DNA of 64,000 bases from an uncultured Prevotella sp. (GTDB lineage: Bacteria > Bacteroidota > Bacteroidia > Bacteroidales > Bacteroidaceae): contig CAKQMS010000001.1 of the NCBI GenBank assembly GCA_934254985.1, positions 1-64,000 of the forward strand, written 5' to 3'. A program made the position numbers and the translations under genes. The notes under the pieces were generated by a model. The model had not been told where the DNA came from, did no database searches, and saw only the letters and a program-made list of their open reading frames with translations. Positions 1 to 8,826 of this stretch are shown piece by piece. The stretch's first letter is position 1, and the number at the start of each line of letters is the position of its first letter.

Positions 1-132
1 TGCTCTTGTACTACTTCTCTGTCTATGTAAACCTTTCAAAGATCTCTATCTTTTGCTGTCTCTTAAACAACCACCGTAGCGGTGTTCTCGAAAGCGGATG
101 CAAAAGTACTGCGAATATTTCATTCCACCAAA
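1..132 (-). promoter_or_regulatory. Strong Bacteroidetes promoter and leader, probably of an rRNA operon off the left edge
   Basis: On the minus strand a TTTG (129-132) is followed after 20 nt by TACTTTTG (101-108), an exact match to the Bacteroidetes -33/-7 consensus. The leader that follows runs out of the window at position 1. It contains a GATCTTTGAAAGG block and ends with AGTAGTACAAGAGCA. From memory this resembles the leader that precedes 16S rRNA in Prevotella and Bacteroides. No rRNA sequence is itself inside the window, so the rRNA assignment is inference. Confidence 0.6.
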
Positions 133-312
133 TCTTTCTGAGAGTTTTTTGCGAAAAATATGCATTTTATAGGTTATCTTTGATTCAAATCAATCAAATG
201 GTAAACAAAAGAGAAATCAAGAGGGCTTATTCGATTAAAAAGCGAGAAAGGAAGGAGAAGGAAGGGGTTAGAACTTATACACATTATTATATATATAGGG
301 TTCAAAAGTTCA

Positions 313-1539
313 CTACTTATGTCCTCTCACTACCTCCAACACTTTTCCTAAAGAGAATGTTATCATACCATCATTGTAGGTAGTATCCAAGACTTGCACC
401 ACAGCACTATCTCTATTTGAATGATAGCCCACATAAAAGCGGATAGCGTCGAAACGTTTTAGATAGCGTTTGCCATCAGCCTCATCTATATAGGTATATT
501 TATTTAGAGTTGTTTGCTTCAATGCACGATACTCCTCAGTCTTCTGTCCTGTGATGATACTCTCGAAATACACTTTCTCAAGAATAAGGGTTAACACCTT
601 CATTCCTGAAAGATCCAACTTAGATTGCGTCTTCTGTACTATTTGCTCTAGGCATTGTAGCTCTTTATTGTAAGAGAAATATACGATAGTACCATTCATT
701 ATCTTCTGTATGATACTATCTATAATTGTCAATGGTGCAACATACCATTCTGTTGCTTCATGCATTTCGCCTTTATCATCAGCCACCTTGAAGCGGAAGT
801 TTACATGACTAAGCACTTGATGTACCAAATCTTCAAACTTCTGCGAATTCATATTCACAATTTTATATGTGCTTACTATTTCCACTGGTGCCATCAGATA
901 AGTAGGCTCATGCTCAGCATTAGCCACACGCTCCTCTACTCTATTAGTAGAAAATCCTATTTTATAAAGATTCTCTATATTTCTAACCTCAGGATTCTCC
1001 GACTTTGAACGAAGTACATATATATAACCTGTAACCTTGTCCTCTTGTTTTACATCATCCGAAGAGAAGAAACCACTTTGTGTTTCCTCACTTGTTTCGG
1101 TTATACCATATCCATTTGATACCACATTCTTACGAAGAGTTTGCAGATATATGTCCGATTCAGTACCATTTTCATATATACATCGAGTTCTGCCATCAGG
1201 CATACCATTAGAACTTTTTTTCTTATCAAGCACAGCCTGAAGCAATAATATCTGACCATCAACAACATAATAATGACCTTCAGTAAGGCTCGTTGTCTTC
1301 GACACACGTTTAAGCTGACGTTTGCCAGTTTTCAAATCGTTATTCACTTGTTCAAACAGAGGTTTAAACTGTGCGAAGTCATCACATAGTTTTCTCTGCG
1401 CCACATAGTCAGGCTTTTCTTTCTTCAAAGCTATCACTTCTTTCATATCAGTAGGGATATCAAAAAGTTTAGCTTCTTTATAAGAAACATCCATCAAAGG
1501 GTCGTTGAATATATCTTCAAGTTCTTTATCTATATCCAT
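313..1539 (-). CDS. GIY-YIG (T5orf172-type) nuclease-family protein with C-terminal ASCH domain
   Basis: A 408-aa protein, last gene of the five-gene operon. Residues 1-20 carry an acidic ELEDIFNDPLM motif also found in the preceding 86-aa protein. Residues about 85-145 form a small domain (GHYYVVDGQILLL, then an NGTES segment) often seen next to GIY-YIG domains. Residues 170-270 match the T5orf172 subgroup: GYIYVLR, LYKIGFS, an Arg in RVEERVANA, and a Glu-His pair (FEDLVH) that could complete the site. Residues 312-408 are ASCH-like, a PUA-fold nucleic-acid-binding domain (LTLILEKVYFESIITGQKTE). I infer the DNA-cleaving effector of a defence system. Cleavage itself is unproven, since T5orf172 proteins are poorly characterised. 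It lies 14 bp after the 86-aa gene. Confidence 0.8.
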   Translation of the reverse strand: MDIDKELEDIFNDPLMDVSYKEAKLFDIPTDMKEVIALKKEKPDYVAQRKLCDDFAQFKPLFEQVNNDLKTGKRQLKRVSKTTSLTEGHYYVVDGQILLLQAVLDKKKSSNGMPDGRTRCIYENGTESDIYLQTLRKNVVSNGYGITETSEETQSGFFSSDDVKQEDKVTGYIYVLRSKSENPEVRNIENLYKIGFSTNRVEERVANAEHEPTYLMAPVEIVSTYKIVNMNSQKFEDLVHQVLSHVNFRFKVADDKGEMHEATEWYVAPLTIIDSIIQKIMNGTIVYFSYNKELQCLEQIVQKTQSKLDLSGMKVLTLILEKVYFESIITGQKTEEYRALKQTTLNKYTYIDEADGKRYLKRFDAIRFYVGYHSNRDSAVVQVLDTTYNDGMITFSLGKVLEVVRGHK

Positions 1540-1553
1540 AGTGCTATATACAT

Positions 1554-1814
1554 TTATAATAGGTGATACTCATCATATTGGCGAAGGCTGTCATTAGCCT
1601 TATCTCTCAAATTCTTGAGCGATCGTGCAAGTAGCTTTTCCTTCAAAGATCCATCAGCTTGCGGCTCTCTACCATTGGAAGCATACCAAGCGTTTATATT
1701 GAGCAGTTTCTGAGCCAAACGGTCATCTGGTGTTGGAGCCTTAGGCTTAGGTCGCACATCTGCCATCAAAGGATCATCAAAGATTTCTAATAATTCTTTT
1801 GGCCATTCCATCAT
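1554..1814 (-). CDS. Small acidic-motif protein of the defence-like operon
   Basis: An 86-aa protein between the helicase and the GIY-YIG gene. Its start (ELLEIFDDPLMADV) nearly repeats the start of the GIY-YIG protein (ELEDIFNDPLMDVS). The rest has NINAWYASNGREP, then a basic helix, and ends in DEYHLL. I recall similar modules fused to GIY-YIG or helicase proteins elsewhere, so this may be a split-off adaptor domain; that is recollection, not a search result. No catalytic residues are evident. An adaptor or docking role is inference. Confidence 0.7.
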   Translation of the reverse strand: MMEWPKELLEIFDDPLMADVRPKPKAPTPDDRLAQKLLNINAWYASNGREPQADGSLKEKLLARSLKNLRDKANDSLRQYDEYHLL

Positions 1815-1892
1815 TTTATTATTAAAATGAATTACGAAGTCTATGTCTTAAAGCATAATAATTCTTCACTCTTCACTAAAACTATTCACTTT

Positions 1893-3926
1893 TTACTTAT
1901 CTTCCGGTTCATATTCCAAACCTGTCATCTTACGAAGTTTCAAGTTTTTAAGCTTTTGATAAGCAGCAGCGAGTTCCCTAACCTTTGGGTCTGGGTCTTT
2001 TATGTCAGGTCGTTTACCGCCATGAGCTTCCACCCATTCCTTATAAGGTCCATGGAATAGTGTTATAGCCTGTTCCAAAGTCATATCAAACTTCAGTTCC
2101 GCCATAGTGTCTTGAATAATCTTCAATGTTGGTGCATCCACCTGTTTTGATAAGACCTCGTAAGCACGTTGGAAAGGATTTATAGTATCTATGAGGTTGA
2201 TACTCAGATTATCGATATTTATCATGCGATTAGCAAGTTTCAACAATCTGTTGCCTTCCGATTCTTTTTCCTCTCCATTTGAGCTATCAAAATCTATAGG
2301 ATCGCCCTTATCGTCAACAATATCATTACCCTTAATCAGCGTATCAAGCAGCAGGCGTTGGCGCACCTCCTCTACCTCTCCATCTGTCAAATCTGGATAT
2401 TTCTCTCTAATAACCTTTGGTATCAAAGTCTGAGTGATAGTTTCAGCCGTAGTACTTCCGCTAATAGCCTTTACCACAAGTTCATCTTGCAACACCGAAG
2501 CCTTAAGGTCATCGAGTTGTTCTTCAACTATCATCTTAGTTTTCTCGCTTGATAAAGGTTTCAATCCCTCTATTACCAAAGTTCGCGGATCCATAGGACT
2601 TGTAGCATCATCGTCAACATCCTTCACGGTTTTGAAACTCCAACTTGGTGCCATCACCTGTTCCATCAATAGCGATGCTGTGATAGCTTTCAAAAAGTCA
2701 TTTACCGCCACCTTTACTTCTGGCTGTTCAGCATCAGGCATTCCTATCATATTTACGAACTTTGCCATAGTTTTGCCTTCGCAATCTCTGGTGCAACGAC
2801 CTATTATCTGCACCACTTCTGTCAACGAGCCACGTACACCTATAGTTAGACATTCCTCACACCATTGCCAGTCGAAGCCTTCCTTCGCTGTACCTAAGGC
2901 TATGATAATATCCATATCCTCAGGTTTCTTCATGCGCTGCAAATATCCTTGCACCAAGTTGCGAGTCTCAGCATCATCTTCCACCAAGTCTGCCACCTTC
3001 AGGAGTCTGCCATCCTTTGTTCTAACATGATATATACCACCATTATTATAGTCACGTTCCTCTACCGTTCCTATCACCTTTATTATTTCGTCTGTCTCGG
3101 TATATTTTCCCAATCCGCTTGATGCTCGAGAGTTGACACTCGGAATATGGATGATAGTTTTCTTCTTTGTATCCAGCACCTCGGCAATATGGTCGAGATA
3201 GCTACCATGATAGAAATGGTAACCAAGCACCAAGTTTTTGAGATATCGATAACCATTTAGTTGCTGATAATAGTTGTAGGTAACGGGGAAGAAGCGAGCC
3301 TCATCATCAGCTCTAAGCACAGGCACACCATCGCCACGGAAATAGCTACCCGTCATAGCAACAATATGACCAGTAGAATTATTCATCACTCGACGCACAA
3401 TATCGCCCAGACCACTATTCACATCAGCACTTGTATGATGAAACTCATCGATAGCCAACAAGCAATCGTTGAATTCCTCATCCTGCAGTTCTTTCATACC
3501 ATTACGAAGTGTGGCATGAGCGCAAACTAATATCTTCACATTGTTTTGCTTGAAGAATTCTACAAATCGCTTACACTTATCGCTTTCGTTGCTTGTGTCA
3601 CAAAGATTAAAGTAAGGAGCCACACGCCAGTCGGCAAAGAAGCCAAACTTTTTTAGTTCTGTATTCTGAAACGAGCGTCCGATACTCTTCTCAGGTACAG
3701 CCACCACAACTTTCTTCAATCCTTGATTCTCCAACTTATCCAAAGCTATAAACATCAGAGCACGGCTCTTGCCCGAAGCTGGTGGTGCCTTAATAAGCAA
3801 AAAGCGATGGTTGCGAGCCTCATAAGCCTTCGCTTGCATTTCTCGCATACCCAATTCGTTGGTATTGCTTGATGTTCCTTTACATTGATATTTTATATCA
3901 ACGATATTATCATTTATCTTGTCCAT
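1893..3926 (-). CDS. SF2 DEAD/DEAH-box helicase of restriction-system type
   Basis: A 677-aa superfamily 2 helicase/translocase. Visible motifs are motif I APPASGKS (47-54), motif II DEFH (160-163), motif III TGS (192-194), motif V AKEGFDW (347-353) and motif VI QIIGRCTRD (373-381). The N-terminal MREMQAKAY resembles a Q-type motif. No nuclease domain is seen; the C-terminal 290 residues are helical and of unknown function. It overlaps the upstream ASCH gene by 17 bp, so the two are probably translationally coupled. The likely role is ATP-driven DNA translocation linking the methyltransferase to the GIY-YIG effector, as in type I or DISARM-like systems; this is inference from neighbours. Confidence 0.85.
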   Translation of the reverse strand: MDKINDNIVDIKYQCKGTSSNTNELGMREMQAKAYEARNHRFLLIKAPPASGKSRALMFIALDKLENQGLKKVVVAVPEKSIGRSFQNTELKKFGFFADWRVAPYFNLCDTSNESDKCKRFVEFFKQNNVKILVCAHATLRNGMKELQDEEFNDCLLAIDEFHHTSADVNSGLGDIVRRVMNNSTGHIVAMTGSYFRGDGVPVLRADDEARFFPVTYNYYQQLNGYRYLKNLVLGYHFYHGSYLDHIAEVLDTKKKTIIHIPSVNSRASSGLGKYTETDEIIKVIGTVEERDYNNGGIYHVRTKDGRLLKVADLVEDDAETRNLVQGYLQRMKKPEDMDIIIALGTAKEGFDWQWCEECLTIGVRGSLTEVVQIIGRCTRDCEGKTMAKFVNMIGMPDAEQPEVKVAVNDFLKAITASLLMEQVMAPSWSFKTVKDVDDDATSPMDPRTLVIEGLKPLSSEKTKMIVEEQLDDLKASVLQDELVVKAISGSTTAETITQTLIPKVIREKYPDLTDGEVEEVRQRLLLDTLIKGNDIVDDKGDPIDFDSSNGEEKESEGNRLLKLANRMINIDNLSINLIDTINPFQRAYEVLSKQVDAPTLKIIQDTMAELKFDMTLEQAITLFHGPYKEWVEAHGGKRPDIKDPDPKVRELAAAYQKLKNLKLRKMTGLEYEPEDK

Positions 3927-5139
3927 GAGCTTTTAGTTTTTCCTTTAACATTTCTATCAATTTATCACTATCATATTCCATATTCAAATGCTTTGAGCGA
4001 TTCTCTAAGATACCAAAGTTCTGCACCATATGGTCTAAGCATTGCATTATCAAATCTTGCTGTGCTTCTTGCTCGGTATTAAACAAATAATTTTCTTCCA
4101 CCAAGCCACGTCTTCCCTTCAAGGAATACATAACAACCTGCTTCCCTTCTTCATCGAGTTCTATATTAACGTTGCGAATGGAATATTCATTTGGAATATA
4201 ATTAACGAAACAACCATCAGCTGTAGCATAAACCTTATCGCCGACCTTAAAGCGAGGAGTTAATTTTTCTTCTTTTTCTGTAGATTGTTCAGTTGCTGCA
4301 TCTTCCTTCTTATCATCATATACAGGCCATTCTCTTATTGTTGCAGGCTCGCCATCAGCCAATTTCTTACCAAAGAAATAAGCACATAGTACTCTTTTTA
4401 TTGGCTCATCAGTAAATATAGAACCATAGAGCAAATGTTTCATATCTTTATCTACATCATAATAAGAAGCAGATGAGTTTCCATCAACTTCGTATCGTAG
4501 ACTTTTACCCTCACATTCCAAACGAATAGATTGAACAGGGAGCAAATCGTAGACATCAGGCTTACACAATACATCTGCCAAGTTTGGAGTAATATCAAAA
4601 GTCAAATAAAGCTCATCGCTATTATCTTTTGTCTTTGCATATTCATCCCAATTAGCCTTTGCCAAAGGCACAACCAGCTCATCGCCTTCACGCTTAGGCA
4701 TACGGATTTCAACCTTATGGGCAGCAGGAAGATTATTTTCATCAATAGGATAATCAAACAAATGCAGTTTACCCTTAACGCCTTCTATAGGTTTATCAAA
4801 CATATAAGCATCTTTGAACACCCACTTATATTGCGAATCATCTGGCGAAGCCCAAAGAGAACCAGACTCTGTTTCTATTCTGTCTAACGCCACATATCCA
4901 ATTATAGCACCATTAGGAAACTCATTTGCTTGTGGCAAATTGCCAAAGAGAATATCATTGTTTATAGTTGACGACCATTCCAACGGCATCTCACTCAGCA
5001 TATTCATGCTAAACTTCTTACTGGCATGTATTAGTATTCTACCAGGATTTTCTTGCGGTTTCCATGTTCTATTCTCTACATCTTTGATACCAGAACAAAT
5101 CATTGTTGCCCAAGGCTGTTGTACCGATAATACTTTCAT
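3910..5139 (-). CDS. ASCH-domain protein of the defence-like operon
   Basis: A 409-aa protein. Residues 1-130 are a clear ASCH domain: MKVLSVQQPWATMICSGIKD, VENRTW and GRILIHASKKF, the usual ligand-pocket signature of this PUA-like fold. The middle (about 130-280) is unrecognised. Residues about 290-355 (FKVGDKVYATADGCFVNY, then GRRGLVEENYLF) look like a small SH3/KOW-type beta-barrel, and the C-terminus is helical. ASCH domains bind RNA or modified nucleobases, so it may recognise modified DNA or regulate the system; that is inference. It begins 22 bp after the methyltransferase and overlaps the helicase by 17 bp. Confidence 0.75.
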   Translation of the reverse strand: MKVLSVQQPWATMICSGIKDVENRTWKPQENPGRILIHASKKFSMNMLSEMPLEWSSTINNDILFGNLPQANEFPNGAIIGYVALDRIETESGSLWASPDDSQYKWVFKDAYMFDKPIEGVKGKLHLFDYPIDENNLPAAHKVEIRMPKREGDELVVPLAKANWDEYAKTKDNSDELYLTFDITPNLADVLCKPDVYDLLPVQSIRLECEGKSLRYEVDGNSSASYYDVDKDMKHLLYGSIFTDEPIKRVLCAYFFGKKLADGEPATIREWPVYDDKKEDAATEQSTEKEEKLTPRFKVGDKVYATADGCFVNYIPNEYSIRNVNIELDEEGKQVVMYSLKGRRGLVEENYLFNTEQEAQQDLIMQCLDHMVQNFGILENRSKHLNMEYDSDKLIEMLKEKLKAHGQDK

Positions 5140-5161
5140 TAGTTTAATATTTTAAAGGTTA

Positions 5162-7921
5162 TTATTTCTTGTTAGCTGTCATTTTCTCATATAGTTTGAA
5201 GAGGCATTCCAATCGAGCCTCATCATTTGGGAACGGAGCGCCAGGATAGCAGCTTTCTACGATGGCATCCAGTTCCTCATGTGCTTCACGCAAATCCTCC
5301 GGCATCTTTTCCGGGTCGTAAAGATCTGCAAGCGTCTTCTCGGGATAGTTTTCACGAGCCAGAAGCACATTCGTTGCCGCCTCTTCTATCTCAGACTTCT
5401 TTGTGTCGGAGATGGATGGGAAAGGGAAAGTGTTGTAGCAGAGACCTGCGGAATATCTGTAATCAGTTTTTAATCTACCTCCTACAGTACGAACCCATAC
5501 CATGTGCATCTCGCTGGTAAGGATGCCAAAGAGCCATAATGATGCGTCATAGATGGCGAAGGCTGAATCTGAAATAACAGTTTCTTTGTCCAAGAACCCC
5601 ATAGGAATGTACTTTCGCCTTTCGGATGATACACGAGGAATGATAATCTTGTCTCTATCTAATATCGGATGCTCTCTAAACTGATAAGGTTTTTCTGCCA
5701 ATTTCAAACAAGCAGCATCAGTACTATCCAACCGAAGTTCTTTAGTTCTTTCTACACGCCTAGCAATCTCTTCATTTTTCAATGCCTCATCAGCATCCTG
5801 TTCGTCTATCCACAAACAGTATCTAGGCTTCCCATTTATAAATTCTTCAGAACCATACATCATTCGCAAATACTTAGAGAATGATGAATATTTGGCTATA
5901 AAATCTTCATATTCAACTTTGTTGAACAACAAGTTACCATTATCATAAGGCATGCAGCCAAAGCATAATTTCGGATAGCCATCAGGTGTATGAACATCCT
6001 TATGTACTATCGTTTCTGTTCCTACAGATAAATAAGGATTTATCACAGAAGATTCTATTTGTTTGTCGGAGGTAAACAATAGTTTCTTATTATTACTCTT
6101 ATTGAACACCCCAACAATCACAACAGTAACACCGGCATTATATTTTGCATTATTGGTCCATTTGAAAGAAGTATAAGCAAAAGCTATTTCTTCATTCATT
6201 TTCAAAATTTGAGGCCAAAGCACAGAAACCTGTTCCCCTTGGCATATAGAGTTTGTACTCACATAAGCGTACTTGGCTTTAGATTCATGAATATATTTTG
6301 CTCCCAAATAGAACCAAATTGAGATATAATCCAGTATCTTACTATTCTTTAATTTACCAAAGACATAACTTATATCTTCTTTCTGCTCCTTGGTTTGCAA
6401 TTTGCTCCCCAAATACGGCGGATTACCAAATACAAACACTTCTTCATCCTTGGTATGCGGGCACACTACCTCCCAATCCATTCTACAGGCATTGCCACAT
6501 TTTATCTGGTTGATATTATGCAAAGGCAAGGCAGCAACATTCACACCGAAATCGGCGTGAAACTTGTTGTTCATCTGATGCTCGGCAAGCCAAAGCGAAA
6601 GCATGGCAACCTCGTGAGGGAAGTCGAGAATTTCTATTCCATAAAATTGGTCTAGACGAATGCAGGAGCCATCTATAAAGTCGAGCATCTGTTCTGGTAT
6701 ACACTTCTTACGAAGATGCAGAATATCCATTTCGAGCAGACGTAGTTGCTTATATGTGATAATCAAGAAGTTGCCACTTCCGCAAGCTGGGTCAAAGAAC
6801 TTCATCTTACTCATGCGCAACATCAAGCGATTGCAATCCTTAGCGATAGGCTTACACTCAGCCACAAACTGATTTATAGACAGTACACTCATATCATACA
6901 AGTTTCGCTTTTGGTTGTACGCCTCTACGAGTTTCTTATATTCTGCTCGCAAATCGTCCATAAACAAAGGATTGATAACCTTCATGATGTTAGGCACGCT
7001 GGTATAGTGCATACCTTCTTTAGCTCGTACATCAGGGTTTACCACAGCCTGAATCATACTACCGAAAATATCTGGATTGATATCTTTCCAATTCAGCTCG
7101 CCACTCTCGATAATTATCTTTCTTGCCTTGTACCCCATTTTTGGTATTGGAATATCATGGGCAAACAATCCGCCATTAACGTATGGAAAATCGTTGATTT
7201 CTTTAGTGATATCTGCCGAGCGTTCGTTCATAGGCACATTCATTACGCAGAATGCCTGCTCCAACATCTCGCTGAGGTCAGAACCGTCATCCTTAGTAAA
7301 ACGACGAATAAAATTAGTAAAGAGGTTTTCTTCAAATATGCCTGTGTCTTCGGCAAAGAAGCAAAAGAGCAAACGAGAGATAAAGATATTGAGGTCGTGG
7401 AGGTCGTCGTCGCTATTATATTCATTGTATGCACGAATCTCGTCGTGCAACTTAGCAAGTTTCTCGGCAGCCTTCACATCGGCAGGATTTTCATCTATGT
7501 TGTGCACACGCTCTACATTCATCAAAGGATAGAAGAATCCAAAGTCGCTATGCATCTTGGCAAGTTGCTGCTCGTAGGTATCATTCTCGCGAGTATCGTA
7601 TGCCAAAACCGTAGTGCCATCGCTAACGGCAATAATCTTTGGTGCAGCCTTAATCACTTGTACATCTTTTTTCAGAGCCTCCAATAGTTCGGTAAGATGG
7701 TATTTGTCGGTATGCTTATAGCAAAACAAGCCTTTGATAAGCAAACCATCAAAGTTTTTGAGCACACCCTTGCCTTCTTTATATCGCTCTATATCTCTCG
7801 CACTCTTTCCAAAAGCCATCAGTATCTCATAGCCAACCTCACTGGCTGGCATAGTTTTAGCCTTTAGCAACAATAGATGAGATTCTATATCTTTATAGCT
7901 TAGTTGTAGTTTCTTTGCCAT
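5162..7921 (-). CDS. MmeI/YeeA-like N6-adenine DNA methyltransferase, nuclease motif degenerate
   Basis: A 919-aa protein from ATG at 7921; an in-frame ATG lies at 7945 and a TTG at 7960. I chose 7921 because the conserved-looking sequence begins with MAKKLQLSYKDI. Motif I DPACGSGNF (377-385), FYGIEI about 50 residues later, and motif IV NPPY (500-503) mark an adenine-N6 methylase of the MmeI/YeeA class. The C-terminal 250 residues resemble a target-recognition region. By position, the N-terminal domain matches MmeI's D-E-K nuclease site, but reads D58, C67, K69, so the catalytic Glu is missing. It probably modifies host DNA and lacks cleavage activity. First gene of the five-gene operon. Confidence 0.85.
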   Translation of the reverse strand: MAKKLQLSYKDIESHLLLLKAKTMPASEVGYEILMAFGKSARDIERYKEGKGVLKNFDGLLIKGLFCYKHTDKYHLTELLEALKKDVQVIKAAPKIIAVSDGTTVLAYDTRENDTYEQQLAKMHSDFGFFYPLMNVERVHNIDENPADVKAAEKLAKLHDEIRAYNEYNSDDDLHDLNIFISRLLFCFFAEDTGIFEENLFTNFIRRFTKDDGSDLSEMLEQAFCVMNVPMNERSADITKEINDFPYVNGGLFAHDIPIPKMGYKARKIIIESGELNWKDINPDIFGSMIQAVVNPDVRAKEGMHYTSVPNIMKVINPLFMDDLRAEYKKLVEAYNQKRNLYDMSVLSINQFVAECKPIAKDCNRLMLRMSKMKFFDPACGSGNFLIITYKQLRLLEMDILHLRKKCIPEQMLDFIDGSCIRLDQFYGIEILDFPHEVAMLSLWLAEHQMNNKFHADFGVNVAALPLHNINQIKCGNACRMDWEVVCPHTKDEEVFVFGNPPYLGSKLQTKEQKEDISYVFGKLKNSKILDYISIWFYLGAKYIHESKAKYAYVSTNSICQGEQVSVLWPQILKMNEEIAFAYTSFKWTNNAKYNAGVTVVIVGVFNKSNNKKLLFTSDKQIESSVINPYLSVGTETIVHKDVHTPDGYPKLCFGCMPYDNGNLLFNKVEYEDFIAKYSSFSKYLRMMYGSEEFINGKPRYCLWIDEQDADEALKNEEIARRVERTKELRLDSTDAACLKLAEKPYQFREHPILDRDKIIIPRVSSERRKYIPMGFLDKETVISDSAFAIYDASLWLFGILTSEMHMVWVRTVGGRLKTDYRYSAGLCYNTFPFPSISDTKKSEIEEAATNVLLARENYPEKTLADLYDPEKMPEDLREAHEELDAIVESCYPGAPFPNDEARLECLFKLYEKMTANKK

Positions 7922-8571
7922 AGCTCTAAGGACAGATGGAAGCATAGCAATATCTTGCAAAACTATTACTCCACCGATTCCTTAAGCAGAAACCACCATA
8001 AATTTGATTAGAATGTTTTTAGATTATTAGTACGTTAGCCTACCACTATCCCGCATAGTTTACAAAGCTATAAATGAACCACCAAAAGAAAAGGCGCAGG
8101 AATCATGCTGCTAACATTATCCTTGTCAATTGAGGTCCTCGGACGACCTTGGGAACAAGAATAAGAAGCAACAGAAGCCTACGCCAATTCAGTATATATA
8201 TAATAGCACAGGATGTACCTTCTCCACGAAAGGAGAAGGCACACCTATGCCATGTGTATATACACAGTGGGTAGACGCCCACCGCTGTCTTCATCTGCTT
8301 CCCTTTTGAAATTTCCGAGGTTTCAATTGAACAGAAGAAAACGTAGAGAACGTCTTTCTTAATATGATAGTGCCGAATCATGGACTAACATAGGCATCGC
8401 TAATGCCTATATCCTATGATAAGACTCGACAAAATTAAATAAAAGTTATTGAAATACCAAGAAAACTTAAACATTTTATAATTGATACTTTTATAAACTT
8501 AAGAATTCGCATCAATTGATATAGAAAGCTTACCTATTGATGTAAGAAACATAATATATAACGAACCTTTA
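7922..8571. other. Hairpin-rich intergenic region upstream of the defence-like operon
   Basis: No convincing gene. It holds a run of short inverted repeats: 8218-8239 (8-bp stem CCTTCTCC/GGAGAAGG), 8253-8266 (TGTGTATATACACA), 8267-8282 (GTGGG/CCCAC) and 8390-8410 (8-bp stem ATAGGCAT/ATGCCTAT). On the minus strand a TAGCTTTG box lies about 120 nt before the methyltransferase start and may be its promoter -7 element. A 92-codon open frame at 8103-8381 (minus) has no protein-like character. The dense hairpins suggest a structured RNA or long leader, direction unknown. Confidence 0.4.
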
Positions 8572-8727
8572 TATTAAATTATATTTGATTGCAATCATAT
8601 TGACATTTGAGAGAAAGCAAAAATACGTTTGCCAGAAAGCATAGATTCGTTTGATAGAAAGCATAGATTGCTCGAAGCATAGCTTCGACAACGAACTAAG
8701 TCTGTTAAGTTATTGAATGAAAGCGAC
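8572..8727 (+). repeat. Dispersed intergenic repeat, copy 1
   Basis: Long blocks of this stretch match, in inverted orientation, 53157-53310; the first 18 bases are identical. It contains two tandem 22-bp units built on GAAAGCATAGATT, and a 6-bp-stem hairpin CGAAGC-ATA-GCTTCG at 8673-8687. In the other copy the hairpin has changed bases but keeps its pairing. No open frame is shared. I do not recognise a named element. Confidence 0.75.
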
Positions 8728-8826
8728 TTACAACATCGTCGCAACCATAATTATCAAATTTGACTATAATATAGCTTTTTTCTTGCGATTATTAAGAAAA
8801 TACCATACAGATTATAACAAACAAAA

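Noticed and set aside
2434..3030. 198-codon plus-strand frame inside the helicase
   Set aside because: Antisense shadow of a gene with all SF2 motifs; Ser/Ile-rich composition typical of antisense frames.
6746..7687. Long plus-strand frame (313 codons) inside the methyltransferase
   Set aside because: It lies antisense to a gene with clear methyltransferase motifs; its protein has no domain features.
8103..8381. 92-codon frame on the minus strand before the defence-like operon
   Set aside because: It runs through the cluster of hairpins, has no recognisable domain and a biased composition; structured non-coding DNA explains it better.
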